This document shows, one piece after another, positions 43,115-52,009 of a DNA stretch of 64,000 nucleotides (its first letter is position 1; each line of letters opens with the position of its first letter). A model generated the notes under the pieces. It did not search any database. It saw only the letters and a list, made by a program, of their open reading frames with translations, and was not told where the DNA came from. A program made the position numbers and the translations under genes. The stretch is from an uncultured Bacteroidota bacterium (lineage in GTDB: Bacteria; Bacteroidota; Bacteroidia; Chitinophagales; Chitinophagaceae): the NCBI GenBank assembly GCA_903835005.1, contig CAILLK010000013.1, forward strand, positions 1 through 64,000, written 5' to 3'.

Positions 43115-43789
43115 ATGACACAACTGGAAAATGAATTGCAGGCGTTAAAGGTGGAACTCATCAGTATGTGGAACCTGGTGGAATCGCAACTGAAGAAATC
43201 AAGAAATGCACTGGTGAATTTTGACCGGGACCTGGCAAGGGAAGTGGTACTTAAGGAGCGCCGCGTAAATGCGTTTGAATTGAAACTGGACAGGGATTGT
43301 GAAGATATATTCGCATTGTACTGCCCTGTGGCAATTGACCTGAGGTTCCTGCTTGCCGTATTGAAGATAAATACCAATCTGGAACGTATCGGTGACTATG
43401 CCGAAGGTATCAGTAAATACATTATTGAAATGGATACCGTTTTTCACCAGGGGGTGCTCAATACTTCAAATCTGGTAACCATGTTTGATGATGCCATTAA
43501 AATACTTGCAGATACCCGCCTGGCTTTTGAGAATGATAACACCACATTGGCACGCAGCATCTTTAAGCGCGATGAGGCACTTGATATTATAAATGCCAAT
43601 GCAATGACCAGCGTAAGTGAATGCATCAGGCAGGATATCAATGTGCTAAGCGATTCACTGTACATACTTTCTATTATCCGCAAACTGGAACGTGTTGGCG
43701 ATCAGTCGAAGAATATTGCAGAAGAGATTATATTTTATATAGAGGCCAAAGTTCTCAAGCATGATGAGAAATCAGCGCCAAAAGCGTAG
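43115..43789 (+). CDS. phoU: Phosphate signalling regulator PhoU
   Basis: 224 residues forming two three-helix repeats; each carries the PhoU metal motif region (RDLAREVVLKERRVNAFELKLD, and in the second half KRDEALDIINA and LERVGDQSKNIAEEIIF). LRFLLAVLKINTNLERIGDYAEGI is a classical PhoU segment. It inhibits the phosphate sensor kinase when phosphate is sufficient. No such kinase is next to it. It is the last gene of the pst operon and is followed by a clear terminator. Confidence 0.94.
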   Translation: MTQLENELQALKVELISMWNLVESQLKKSRNALVNFDRDLAREVVLKERRVNAFELKLDRDCEDIFALYCPVAIDLRFLLAVLKINTNLERIGDYAEGISKYIIEMDTVFHQGVLNTSNLVTMFDDAIKILADTRLAFENDNTTLARSIFKRDEALDIINANAMTSVSECIRQDINVLSDSLYILSIIRKLERVGDQSKNIAEEIIFYIEAKVLKHDEKSAPKA

Positions 43790-43847
43790 TTGCTTAAAAA
43801 GTTATTAAGTGTCGGGTATTTAGTGTGTATCCCGGCATTTTTTAAAG

Positions 43848-43871
43848 ACTCCGGTTCTCCGGAGTTTTTTT
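43848..43871 (+). terminator. Intrinsic terminator of the pst-phoU operon
   Basis: ACTCCGG - TTCT - CCGGAGT followed by a run of seven T. Lies 59 bases after the phoU stop. Confidence 0.88.
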
Positions 43872-43932
43872 GTACCGCAATAAAATGCAATAGTCTAAAT
43901 TTACTGCTTTTATTGAACAAATTGCTGAGCAG

Positions 43933-44223
43933 ATGCAGATCATCAACAATAAGAAGCTTTTCCGGTTTGAATCAGAAATGCCGGATGGCGAATTTGCCAC
44001 GCTTCAGTATCGTTGGCTTAAGGGCAGTATGGTGCTCATGCACACTATAGTTCCGGCTTCAGCCAGGGGCAAGGGTGTTGGAGGTGAGCTTGTAAAGTAT
44101 GCTCTGGATTATATCAGGCAGCAGGGGCTGAAGATGATTGTTTATTGCCCCTTTGTAGCTGCATGGCTGAAAACCCATACAGGTTATGAAGATCTGGTTA
44201 ATGATGCAGGCTTAAAGCCATAA
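43933..44223 (+). CDS. Small GNAT-type N-acetyltransferase
   Basis: 96 residues, matching the short single-domain acetyltransferase group (Acetyltransf_CG / YidJ-like). The acetyl-CoA loop is VPASARGKGVGGELVKYALDY; the end LKMIVYCPFVAAWLKTHTGYEDL is typical. Substrate unknown; the group acts on small molecules or protein termini. It stands alone between the pst terminator and a convergent lipoprotein gene. Confidence 0.88.
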   Translation: MQIINNKKLFRFESEMPDGEFATLQYRWLKGSMVLMHTIVPASARGKGVGGELVKYALDYIRQQGLKMIVYCPFVAAWLKTHTGYEDLVNDAGLKP

Positions 44224-44255
44224 CCTTAAAAAAAATAGTCTTTCTGTCTCAACAC

Positions 44256-45338
44256 TTAGTTGGTATCATAGAGCAGCTTATACTCTATAGTTGTGTAGTT
44301 GCCCAGTTTATCTTTCAGCACCACATGTGTTTCAGTTACTTTGCTCTGTGCATCAATATCATAATTCACAAAGGTGGTATCATTTGCAGTGCTGATCTGC
44401 TTCACAAGGTGTTCATTCTGGTAGATGTTTACACCATATGTTTTAAAGGATTCCAGCTGCAGATAATCGCCTATCCGGTTAAAGAGGTAATCGTAGATCT
44501 GGAAGAATTTTGTACTGTTCAGTCCGGCAGGGAAATATACCGGCCGCACCGATATACCATTAACATCAGTTGCACTAACTTCCTCGGTGTATTGACTATA
44601 CCCGCTAAGAACATCGGAATAGCCGTCTGCAGTATGATAAGTATATGTGGAATCAACAGTTATTGCTGTTGGCACTGCTGAAGTCCAGGTAACATTTAAT
44701 GGTAGTGAAAGTACAGTATCTCTTGTAGTATCAGCAGGCGAGATATCCGGGCGGATTCCGGAATCAGGGAAACTTGCAGTAAGCTTACCATTGAAATATT
44801 GAGTCAGCAGATCATGATTATCAGATGTATAATAAGTAGTGGCAGAAATGGTAGTGCCGGTATCCCGGTACACATCAGTCTTACCATTTAAGAGTACACC
44901 GTTGTACAAGTAAGAATGGGTTTCAAACGGGAAATTGGAACTGACAAGCTGATTATTGCCATTCAACTGAAAAGTATCCAGTTCTGCAACATTTACTGAA
45001 CTGAGGTTATTCACTGTTCTGTATATTGTGTTCCCCACATAGCTGTATGTCATCCGCAGATTAAGAAGCCCAAGGCCCTTAAGGGAGGAGTCGTTGCTGC
45101 TGTACAATACCTGCGACAGCCTGTTATTGCCATCATAGGCAAATGAATATGTTTCGGTTACTACAGGTTTTTTTGCAAACGGTACTATTACATTCCTCGT
45201 GGTTATTTTGGTATACCCCAGCAACCTGAAGTTGGAGGGGGTTGGCAATGTGGAATGATATATTTTCTTGCATGAAGGGTACATGAAAATGCAGACAGCA
45301 CAAAGCAAACATATCAGCAATGAAAAAATCTTTTTCAT
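44256..45338 (-). CDS. Lipoprotein of unknown function with YD-like strands
   Basis: 360 residues. Lipoprotein signal (MKKIFSLLICLLCAVCIFMY, then PSC). The body has repeated strand motifs such as TYSFAYDGNNRLSQVLYSS, TFQLNGNNQLVSS and YTSDNHDLLTQYF, resembling YD-type repeats of Bacteroidota lipoproteins of the DUF4595 kind. No enzyme motif was recognised. It is probably exposed at the cell surface or in the periplasm. No operon partner is evident. Confidence 0.75.
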   Translation of the reverse strand: MKKIFSLLICLLCAVCIFMYPSCKKIYHSTLPTPSNFRLLGYTKITTRNVIVPFAKKPVVTETYSFAYDGNNRLSQVLYSSNDSSLKGLGLLNLRMTYSYVGNTIYRTVNNLSSVNVAELDTFQLNGNNQLVSSNFPFETHSYLYNGVLLNGKTDVYRDTGTTISATTYYTSDNHDLLTQYFNGKLTASFPDSGIRPDISPADTTRDTVLSLPLNVTWTSAVPTAITVDSTYTYHTADGYSDVLSGYSQYTEEVSATDVNGISVRPVYFPAGLNSTKFFQIYDYLFNRIGDYLQLESFKTYGVNIYQNEHLVKQISTANDTTFVNYDIDAQSKVTETHVVLKDKLGNYTTIEYKLLYDTN

Positions 45339-45425
45339 ACAGGTAATTTTAATATCAGAAGTTCAAAAATAGCAAATAGTATTCAATATGCAATAGCAAT
45401 CAGCCCTCATTGCTGTATTTATTTC

Positions 45426-46880
45426 TCAATTGAGCTCCCGGGCAAAGGTAATCAGCAGTTTTGCAACGCCATCAAGATTATTAGCAGTGATTTCTTTGGC
45501 TTTATCGTAAATATCATGATAGTACCCCTTCCCGCCATTCGAATAGATAAAGAAGGCAGGCACACCAGCTTTGGCAAAATAATAATGGTCGCTGTTGGCC
45601 GCCGGTCCGCGGCTGCGCAACTCAGGTACAAATTTTTCCTTGTCGTTTATCTTTTTCAGTAATCCGTATTCCTCCTGGTTTTCGGTGGCATTTACCACAG
45701 TAAGCGCATTGCTGGCATCTCCCATCACGTCCATATTTATCAGAAACCGTATTTTTTTCAGCGGGAACATCGGATTTTTTACAAAAAACTCCGATCCCAT
45801 CAGCGATGCCTCTTCACCTGAGAAAGCAATAAAAACAATGGTATAATGAGGCGGGTGCTTTATGTAAAAAGAAGCCAGGTTCAGCATCATGGCTACGCCA
45901 CTTGCATTATCGCTGGCGCCAGGAAACATTGTTGTATCACCCATCATCCCAAGATGGTCGTAGTGCGCGCTGAAAACTATATAGGAATCCGTTACCGCCC
46001 CGGGCACACAGCCTACTATATTCACATTCCGTGCACGTGGAATAAATTCTGAAACTACTTCTGCCGACAAGCTTTTCAGGTTTTTGGGTAAAACGTCCGG
46101 GTGCACACAAAATACGGTTGCAGCAATGGTATCACGGCTTATCCCCCATTGCAGAATCCCGTTTTGGGGCAGGAGGTAAACACCCGCCGGCAATGACGCT
46201 AAAAATACATTCCGTTTCACGTAAAGTATTTTGCTGCAAAACAGGTCTGCATTCTGCAGCAGATACGCATGGCTGCCATCAAACTGCGACAATATGTATT
46301 TCCAGGCAAGGCGGTCGGCAATATCATTCAGGTTGATTGTTTTAACCGGCAACCTTGAACCGGTAAATGAGGGGCTTGCAGGGTCTATCACATAATCAAT
46401 GCCTGGCTTGAGCAGATCGCCATTCAGCGATAACTTCATTTTACCGGGAAAAGTATTTACCGGAAATGCAAAGCCTTGTGTAAAAGCACCGTTTGCACCT
46501 ACCGGTTTCAGTTTGAATTCCTTGTACTTCTTCAAAATGTAAATGGCTGCAGAATCTATACCTCCTTTTACATATCCCCGGCCCCGCATATTACGTGCAC
46601 TGAGCGCCCCGATCTGCTTTTTCATCCATAATTTATCAGTTTCTGCCTGTAGTGCTGCTATCTTTAGTAAGTCGGCGCTTTCCCTCTTTTTCTGGGCCTT
46701 GTCCAGCGAATCCATATTGTATAAATGCTGAATTGTATCTACTATTGCAGTGGATTGCAGAATGGTGGTATCTCCCTGATTTGAACTGTTATCTGGCGCA
46801 TTATTTTCAATCTGGGCTATTGCTGAATTAGTCAGCAGCAACAGTAATGCAGTAAAGTAGAATAAGCAGTGCCTGGTCAT
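45426..46880 (-). CDS. M28-family zinc metallopeptidase, secreted
   Basis: ATG at 46880 gives 484 residues beginning with a signal peptide (MTRHCLFYFTALLLLLTNSA, then IAQ). The frame extends 15 codons upstream across a run of ten T, judged non-coding. The dinuclear zinc ligands and catalytic residues of M28 are present in order: H in FSAHYDHLG, D in PGASDNASGVAM, EE in AFSGEEASLMGS, D in INMDVMGD and H in SDHYYFAKAGVPAFFIYS. It is an aminopeptidase or carboxypeptidase of the periplasm or exterior; about 190 residues before the catalytic part have no assigned domain. Confidence 0.88.
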   Translation of the reverse strand: MTRHCLFYFTALLLLLTNSAIAQIENNAPDNSSNQGDTTILQSTAIVDTIQHLYNMDSLDKAQKKRESADLLKIAALQAETDKLWMKKQIGALSARNMRGRGYVKGGIDSAAIYILKKYKEFKLKPVGANGAFTQGFAFPVNTFPGKMKLSLNGDLLKPGIDYVIDPASPSFTGSRLPVKTINLNDIADRLAWKYILSQFDGSHAYLLQNADLFCSKILYVKRNVFLASLPAGVYLLPQNGILQWGISRDTIAATVFCVHPDVLPKNLKSLSAEVVSEFIPRARNVNIVGCVPGAVTDSYIVFSAHYDHLGMMGDTTMFPGASDNASGVAMMLNLASFYIKHPPHYTIVFIAFSGEEASLMGSEFFVKNPMFPLKKIRFLINMDVMGDASNALTVVNATENQEEYGLLKKINDKEKFVPELRSRGPAANSDHYYFAKAGVPAFFIYSNGGKGYYHDIYDKAKEITANNLDGVAKLLITFARELN

Positions 46881-47111
46881 TTGGAAAACTTTTTTTTTTG
46901 ATACCTGCGCAAATATAGCACACACTGCATTGCAAAATAATTATTTTAAGATTATAAAATAAAAATCAGCGCCGCGCTCTTCATAATCACCTGATTGCGA
47001 ATAATCCACATTCAGCAACCTGAAATCAGTGAAAAATTGGGTATGCGATGTGATTATTGTATCCTGCTAATTAGTAACTTTATTACTTCTACTTAATCTA
47101 AATAGTAAATC

Positions 47112-47234
47112 ATGACAAAAAAAATCATCGTTTTCTGCATACTGGCTGTTATAGCCATGCAGTTCAGTTCGTGTATTGTTGAAGATGGTCATCGCCACTG
47201 GCACCATCACCACCACCACTACCATCACGGCTGA
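47112..47234 (+). CDS. Histidine-rich 40-residue lipoprotein
   Basis: The frame ATG 47112 to TGA 47234 encodes a lipoprotein signal (MTKKIIVFCILAVIAMQFSS) then Cys21. The mature part of 20 residues has 10 histidines, including six in a row, with the layout C-I-V-E-D-G-H-R-H-W then six His, Y-H-H-G. A good terminator follows 33 bases after the stop. The signal peptide, Cys placement and terminator argue that it is real despite its size. A role in binding Zn, Ni, Cu or Co at the outer or inner membrane is the obvious hypothesis (inference). Confidence 0.7.
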   Translation: MTKKIIVFCILAVIAMQFSSCIVEDGHRHWHHHHHHYHHG

Positions 47235-47267
47235 TTCTAATTTAAGCAGTTTTAAACATTTTATAAG

Positions 47268-47296
47268 CAAATCCCTTAACCGGGATTTGTTTTTTT
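47268..47296 (+). terminator. Intrinsic terminator of the His-rich lipoprotein gene
   Basis: CAAATCCC - TTAACC - GGGATTTG then a run of seven T. Confidence 0.85.
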
Positions 47297-47413
47297 ACTT
47301 TTTGTTTGGGAATAAACTAGCAGTCATTTATTGCAAATATTGTTTGCACAGCCGTTATTGCAATGATCCAGACCTGAAGGTCAATTACATAATTCGGTGC
47401 TGTATTTAAAAAT

Positions 47414-47451
47414 AAAGCGGAAGCATCTGTTGTCAGATGCTTCCGCTTTTT
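47414..47451. terminator. Bidirectional terminator
   Basis: Perfect 16-bp stem AAAGCGGAAGCATCTG / CAGATGCTTCCGCTTT with loop TTGT, T-rich on both strands. It lies 46 bases after the stop of the minus-strand gene at 47498. Confidence 0.85.
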
Positions 47452-47497
47452 CCCGGTTAATCTATGTACCAGGCTTTAACCGGGATTGATGCTAAGA

Positions 47498-47890
47498 CTA
47501 ATAAATCGTTGCCCCAAACTCAACCAGCTTGGCATGTATCGCGGTCCGGTTGGTAGCCAGGTCGGGTTTCAAAGCCCAGATCTGGGTATATATATTCTGC
47601 TGATTCATCATAATTGTCTGAAATGATGACTTGGCAGCTGGTGTGGTAGCGCTGAAGATGCTGTACTTGGTGGTTGCCAGCAGATTCATCATCATACTGT
47701 GCACCTGCAGCCATGTGGTATTGGCATTGGTCATATCTCCAGATCCTATATAAGAATCCATAAGGTTTATTTTGGCTGTAAAATCAGCCAATGTCACTGT
47801 AGGAGGCACCGACTGTGCGCTGGCTACCGGAACAAACGATACAGAACAGGTTGCAGTGAGTAAAAAACAAGCTAAAAGAATGCGTTTCAT
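47498..47890 (-). CDS. Secreted alpha-helical protein of unknown function
   Basis: 130 residues with a signal peptide (MKRILLACFLLTATCSVSFV..ASA, then Q) and a mature part predicted to be mostly helical (LADFTAKINLMDSYI, TWLQVHSMMMNLLATTKY, SSFQTIMMNQQNIYTQIWAL). No cysteine in the mature part and no known motif. Monocistronic, with its own terminator. I do not recognise the family. Confidence 0.72.
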   Translation of the reverse strand: MKRILLACFLLTATCSVSFVPVASAQSVPPTVTLADFTAKINLMDSYIGSGDMTNANTTWLQVHSMMMNLLATTKYSIFSATTPAAKSSFQTIMMNQQNIYTQIWALKPDLATNRTAIHAKLVEFGATIY

Positions 47891-47935
47891 TTTTTTAATT
47901 TTTATAAAGTTAATAAAGTTTTTCCGGAATTACCG

Positions 47936-49858
47936 TTATTCACTATCTAAGACAGATGCACCCCCCCCATATAGTTGGGTACGATACTGCAAAGATGGAG
48001 AAATAATTTTTTCGCCAAGTCCCAGTGCGCTCCATTTTTCATCAACAGAGGCTATGGTTTTATCATCTGCTGCTATAATATTGGGCCAGGGCCGGTCAAA
48101 GTTATCTAATTTTTTTGATTTGCGTGTGCCATCCAGCCCCAATATATTTTTTTCTTTACCTCCATAAAAATGATCTCTTCTCGGGTCCAGGTTATTGCAG
48201 AAACGCCAGAGCACATCGGGTATATTACCGGCATTTACGGTATGTTCTACATACAGCACCATTTTTATGCCATTCATAGCCGGCAGCCCGCACAGTTGTT
48301 CATGCAGTTCGCTCACATGGTTCGGCCGGTCTTTATGCACAGCCACAAACAGGATTCCTATACCCCATTCCCTTGCCAGATGATCATTAACTCCCTTTAT
48401 TTCCTTGAATCGCATCAACACATCCGTTGCCGAAAACTGCTCGCTGATTTTAAAGGTTGGTAATGGCGCAGTAATCTCTTCCTCCATCTTCTTAGTGCCG
48501 TCTATGCACATCTTTCCCCCGAAGCCCAGCTTCGAGCAGCTATGGTCCAGCACATCCATAGGCCCCTGGCTGAAGTAAACATCAGTTGCCGGGTTCAGAT
48601 TGTTGAACACATATCGCGCTAGGTTGCCATAGTCATCAATCTTAATGCCGCTGTCTGTAGCGGCATCGCTCAGCACCAGTATTTTGTTAAACATCATCTG
48701 CCCTGCACCCCACATGGCATTCATTACCTTCTGCCCCTGCCCGGCATATTCTTTGTGTATGGTGGTAATAACCAGGTTATGAAACACCCCTTCCACCGGC
48801 ATATTCATGTCGGCTATTTCAGGCACCATGGTCATCTTTATAGGCGTAAGGAAAATGCGTTCTGTAGCCTTCCCGATCCAGGCGTCTTCCTGCGGCGGTA
48901 TGCCTACTATAGTTGCAGGGTATACAGCATCCTTACGGTGAGTTATTGCCGTAACATGAAACCTCGGATACCAGTCGGGCAATGAATAATAGCCTGTATG
49001 ATCGCCAAATGGCCCTTCCCATATCAGTTCTTCATTGGGGTCTACATAGCCTTCTATTATAAAATCCGCATCTGCCGGCACTTCTATGTCAGGCTGTGTG
49101 ATGCACTTCACCAGTTCCACCTTTTTCTTACGCAGAAAGCCCGCCAGCATGTATTCATCTACATTCTCGGGCAGTGGGGCAGTAGCTGCATAGGTATAAA
49201 CCGGGTCGCCGCCCAGTGCCACGCATACCGGCATTATCTTACCCAGTTTTTTATACTCATTAAAATGGCGTGCACTTACTTTGTGTTTATGCCAGTGCAT
49301 CCCCGTCATGGTGGGAGTAAACACCTGCATCCGGTACATGCCTGTATTGCGTATGCCATTGTTGGGATCCTTGGTATGTATGGCAGGCAGCGTTATAAAC
49401 GGCCCGCCATCCTGCGGCCAGCATTTCAGCACTGGCAGTTTGCTCAGGTCGGGATTATCCATCACCACCTCCTGGCAGGCACCCCGACCACTCACTACTT
49501 TGGGCATATACGATGCAAATTTGCTCAGCTGCGGCAACATGGCCAGCTTCTCCAGCAGCCCGTTCTTGGGGGTCGACATCTTTTTCAGCAAAGCCTCGAT
49601 GTCATTCATGGCATCATCCAGGTGGTTAATGCCCAGTGCCAGGCACATCCGCTTATCACTGCCCATGGAGTTGATAAGCAGCGGGAAACCGGTACCGGTA
49701 TTTTCAAACAGTAAAGCTTTATTTCTGTCCGGTGTTTTCGATACCCTGTCGGCGATCTCTGCTATCTCCAGCACAGGGTCCGCAAATGTTTTGATCCTTA
49801 CCAGTTCTCCTGCCTGCTCCAGCGTATCAATAAAAGCCCTCAGCGATTTGTATGCCAT
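47936..49858 (-). CDS. UbiD-family decarboxylase (menaquinone-type)
   Basis: 640 residues of the UbiD family, which use prenylated FMN made by a UbiX partner (not in the window). Signatures: FENTGTGFPLLINSMGS near residue 50, GMYRMQVFTPTMTGMHWHKHK, and the active-site segment IWEGPFGDHTGYYS near 285. Length above 600 and the LREFI-type N terminus (LRAFIDTLEQAGEL) fit the Bacteroidota menaquinone-pathway decarboxylase. The last 12 codons contain a run of eight G (47961-47968) encoding YGGGASV, so the C-terminal end is sensitive to slippage. Other aromatic acid substrates are possible. Confidence 0.85.
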   Translation of the reverse strand: MAYKSLRAFIDTLEQAGELVRIKTFADPVLEIAEIADRVSKTPDRNKALLFENTGTGFPLLINSMGSDKRMCLALGINHLDDAMNDIEALLKKMSTPKNGLLEKLAMLPQLSKFASYMPKVVSGRGACQEVVMDNPDLSKLPVLKCWPQDGGPFITLPAIHTKDPNNGIRNTGMYRMQVFTPTMTGMHWHKHKVSARHFNEYKKLGKIMPVCVALGGDPVYTYAATAPLPENVDEYMLAGFLRKKKVELVKCITQPDIEVPADADFIIEGYVDPNEELIWEGPFGDHTGYYSLPDWYPRFHVTAITHRKDAVYPATIVGIPPQEDAWIGKATERIFLTPIKMTMVPEIADMNMPVEGVFHNLVITTIHKEYAGQGQKVMNAMWGAGQMMFNKILVLSDAATDSGIKIDDYGNLARYVFNNLNPATDVYFSQGPMDVLDHSCSKLGFGGKMCIDGTKKMEEEITAPLPTFKISEQFSATDVLMRFKEIKGVNDHLAREWGIGILFVAVHKDRPNHVSELHEQLCGLPAMNGIKMVLYVEHTVNAGNIPDVLWRFCNNLDPRRDHFYGGKEKNILGLDGTRKSKKLDNFDRPWPNIIAADDKTIASVDEKWSALGLGEKIISPSLQYRTQLYGGGASVLDSE

Positions 49859-50119
49859 GGCCGCAAAGGTAGCAGTATGTATTTATATGGCAGTCTATTG
49901 GCAAATGGAAAAATAGTATAATTATAAATGACTTAGCAATATCTGTTTTAACATGATTTCGGTGATATTTAATTTATTATCATGACTCTAAGGCGGAAAT
50001 GCTGGTCAGATTTGACAACTTTTCAAAAGTTCAAATCTTTATACTGTACCGTAGCTTGCAAATACGAATATTATATACCTTTTCGAAGAAAAATGCATCG
50101 AACTGAGGTCGTATAAAGT

Positions 50120-50197
50120 AGCCCAACAGGCTTTAATGTGAATAACCACCGGTTTCACCGGTGGTTATTCAAGATGGTAACAACTCCAACGGAGTTG
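50120..50197. repeat. Cluster of three hairpins, possible miniature dispersed element
   Basis: In order: AGCC-CAACA-GGCT (50120-50132); a perfect 14-bp stem GAATAACCACCGGT - TTC - ACCGGTGGTTATTC (50140-50170); CAACTCC-AAC-GGAGTTG (50181-50197). No T run and no adjacent gene end. Confidence 0.6.
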
Positions 50198-50330
50198 AAT
50201 GTAGTTGGGGTAATTTTATAGACAGCTAATAATATGAAATTGGAGTATCAAAATAAAAAACTGATTTTATTGCAAATAAACTTTATGCCCCCGATTTAAT
50301 AACCCAATGAGTTAGTGCTCTTTGTTAAAA

Positions 50331-50351
50331 CCTTTGTGTCCTTTGTGGTTA
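50331..50351. repeat. Dispersed phrase CTTTGTGTCCTTTGTGGTTA, copy 1
   Basis: CTTTGTGTCCTTTGTGGTTA at 50332-50351 has a degenerate second copy AGTGTCCTTCGTGGTAAA at 51191-51208. They flank the response regulator gene. I recall such phrases as common in Bacteroidota intergenic DNA, unverified here. Confidence 0.4.
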
Positions 50352-50370
50352 GGCTTCTTTAGGGCGATTT

Positions 50371-51012
50371 TTACTTCAGCTGTACCACCCCCGCCTTAAT
50401 GGCATATACCGCCAGTCCGGTGCGGGTGGTAACATTTAGTTTCTTAAACAGGCTCTCCCTGTAGCCGTCTATAGTGCGCGGACTCAGAAACATCTGGCTG
50501 GCTATTTCCTTATAGGTAAGTTCGGTGCAGGCAAGTTTCAGAAAAGCCAGTTCGTTTTCATTCAGTTCATTTTCCAGTTTGGTTTCCTGCTGGTGCAGCC
50601 TGCCCAGCAGTCGCCCGTTTACCAGTTCTGAATGATAAAAGCCATCTTCACAAACCTTAATAATGGCCACCCGCAGCTCGCCCGGGTCCGAATCCTTAAG
50701 CACATAGCCACTGGCCCCGTTTCGCAGCATCTTAATCACATTCAGCTCGGTATCGTACATTGATAGCGCCAGTATATTCATATCCGGCCAGCCTTTCCTT
50801 ATAGCATTAGCCGTTTCATAGCCGTTCAGCACCGGCATGTTGATGTCCAGTATGCAGATATCCGGTAGTGTTTTGGTTGCCTTAAGTTTATCCACCAGTT
50901 CCTGGCCATCACCGGCTTCCATAACCACCTCAAAATTGTCAAACTTCGATAATATTTCAGCCAGGCCCTTTCTCAAAATGGTATGGTCATCGGCAAGCGC
51001 TATTTTTATCAT
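50371..51012 (-). CDS. NarL/LuxR-type response regulator
   Basis: 213 residues. Receiver domain with D8/D9, phospho-acceptor D56 (CILDINMPVLNGYE) and K106 (GYVLKD); HTH_LuxR at about 145-205 (LTYKEIASQMFLSPRTIDGYRESLFKKL). Its cognate kinase is very likely the gene 217 bases upstream on the same strand (51230-52009). The gap between them carries the CCCCTGAAGGGGAACC repeat. Confidence 0.92.
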   Translation of the reverse strand: MIKIALADDHTILRKGLAEILSKFDNFEVVMEAGDGQELVDKLKATKTLPDICILDINMPVLNGYETANAIRKGWPDMNILALSMYDTELNVIKMLRNGASGYVLKDSDPGELRVAIIKVCEDGFYHSELVNGRLLGRLHQQETKLENELNENELAFLKLACTELTYKEIASQMFLSPRTIDGYRESLFKKLNVTTRTGLAVYAIKAGVVQLK

Positions 51013-51023
51013 AAACCCCTGAA

Positions 51024-51039
51024 CCCCTGAAGGGGAACC
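51024..51039. repeat. Dispersed GC-rich repeat, copy 2
   Basis: CCCCTGAAGGGGAACC, identical to 42994-43009 and likewise preceded by a second CCCCTG. It lies 12 bases upstream of the response regulator start. Confidence 0.7.
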
Positions 51040-51229
51040 CTCTTTTTTGCAGTTGAATATTCTTCAACTATGGTTAATAATATTGCATTTGTTGTTCTGT
51101 AAATCTACTTCAGACAAAATTGAATTTCCAGCAGCTTTCTTTGCCCTTCTCCCGATACTTGAAAATGATTGTGAACTTCGTGTTATCCATAGTGTCCTTC
51201 GTGGTAAAAAATTTAACTAAATGTCCTTT

Positions 51230-52009
51230 TCACTCCCTGTTTATCACCAATTGTATATTCGTTCCCTTCCCCGGTTCCGAAGCAACCTTCAGTTCACCCT
51301 TAAGCATAGTCGCCCTCACCTGCATATTAATCAGCCCGATACCTGCATCTTTTTGAGCACCCGGTTTAAATCCGGAACCATTGTCCCTCACTGTCACCTC
51401 AAGTCTGCCCGGCCCGTAATTTAGTCCGATTTCAATGTGCGCCGGCCCCGCATGTTTCACCGCATTTCCCAAGGCTTCCTGAATGATACGGAACACCAGC
51501 AATTCCCGTTCATTGCCAATACTGTATTCCTCGCCCTTCACCACCAGATTGCAATCCACTCCCTTTGCCGACCGTATATACTCCAGGTCCTTCTCCACAG
51601 CATCCACCAGGCCCGCATTGGCAATAAAGCCGCTGTTCAGGGTGTGGCTTATGTTACGCAGGTCGTGTATCGCCTTGCCCAGCAGTTCATTGCTGCTGGT
51701 AGCCTGTTCCACAATCTCTTTTTCCCTGCTGCTGTTCCTGATGTTGTAGAGCTGCATCTTAACTATACTCAGCAACTGCCCAATATTATCATGTATCTCC
51801 TCACTGAAGTACCTGAAACTCTGTTCCTGCACCTCCAGTTTGCTGAGTAATAACTGGTTCTGATAATTGTTTTCCATGGTTTTCTTTTCAAGAAGGTTAT
51901 GGTATTGTTTTTTTTTGTGGGCTATGAGAAACATTACAATAAACAACACAAAAAGCAGGAATATTAAAGTACCTGCGATTAGTGCGAAAATTGCTTCCTT
52001 TGAGTTCAA
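51230..52009 (-). CDS. Sensor histidine kinase with a single membrane helix
   Basis: 259 residues. One N-terminal membrane helix (AIFALIAGTLIFLLFVLFIV) with almost no periplasmic part, then a HisKA_3 dimerisation domain with H73 in SEEIHDNIGQLLSIV, and a HATPase_c domain (QEALGNAVKHA, DNGSGF, GIGLINM). Having no sensor domain of its own, it may receive its signal from the membrane protein encoded upstream, whose gene overlaps it by 4 bases. It should phosphorylate the regulator at 50371. Confidence 0.9.
   Translation of the reverse strand: MNSKEAIFALIAGTLIFLLFVLFIVMFLIAHKKKQYHNLLEKKTMENNYQNQLLLSKLEVQEQSFRYFSEEIHDNIGQLLSIVKMQLYNIRNSSREKEIVEQATSSNELLGKAIHDLRNISHTLNSGFIANAGLVDAVEKDLEYIRSAKGVDCNLVVKGEEYSIGNERELLVFRIIQEALGNAVKHAGPAHIEIGLNYGPGRLEVTVRDNGSGFKPGAQKDAGIGLINMQVRATMLKGELKVASEPGKGTNIQLVINRE

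Larger units (their letters stand above)
49859..50370. other. 512-bp intergenic region with palindromic and dispersed repeats
   Basis: No gene. It contains the hairpin cluster at 50120-50197 and the dispersed phrase at 50331-50351; the rest is AT-rich and unremarkable. Confidence 0.55.

Noticed and set aside
49281-49916. 211-residue plus-strand frame opposite the UbiD gene
   Set aside because: Antisense shadow of a conserved enzyme.
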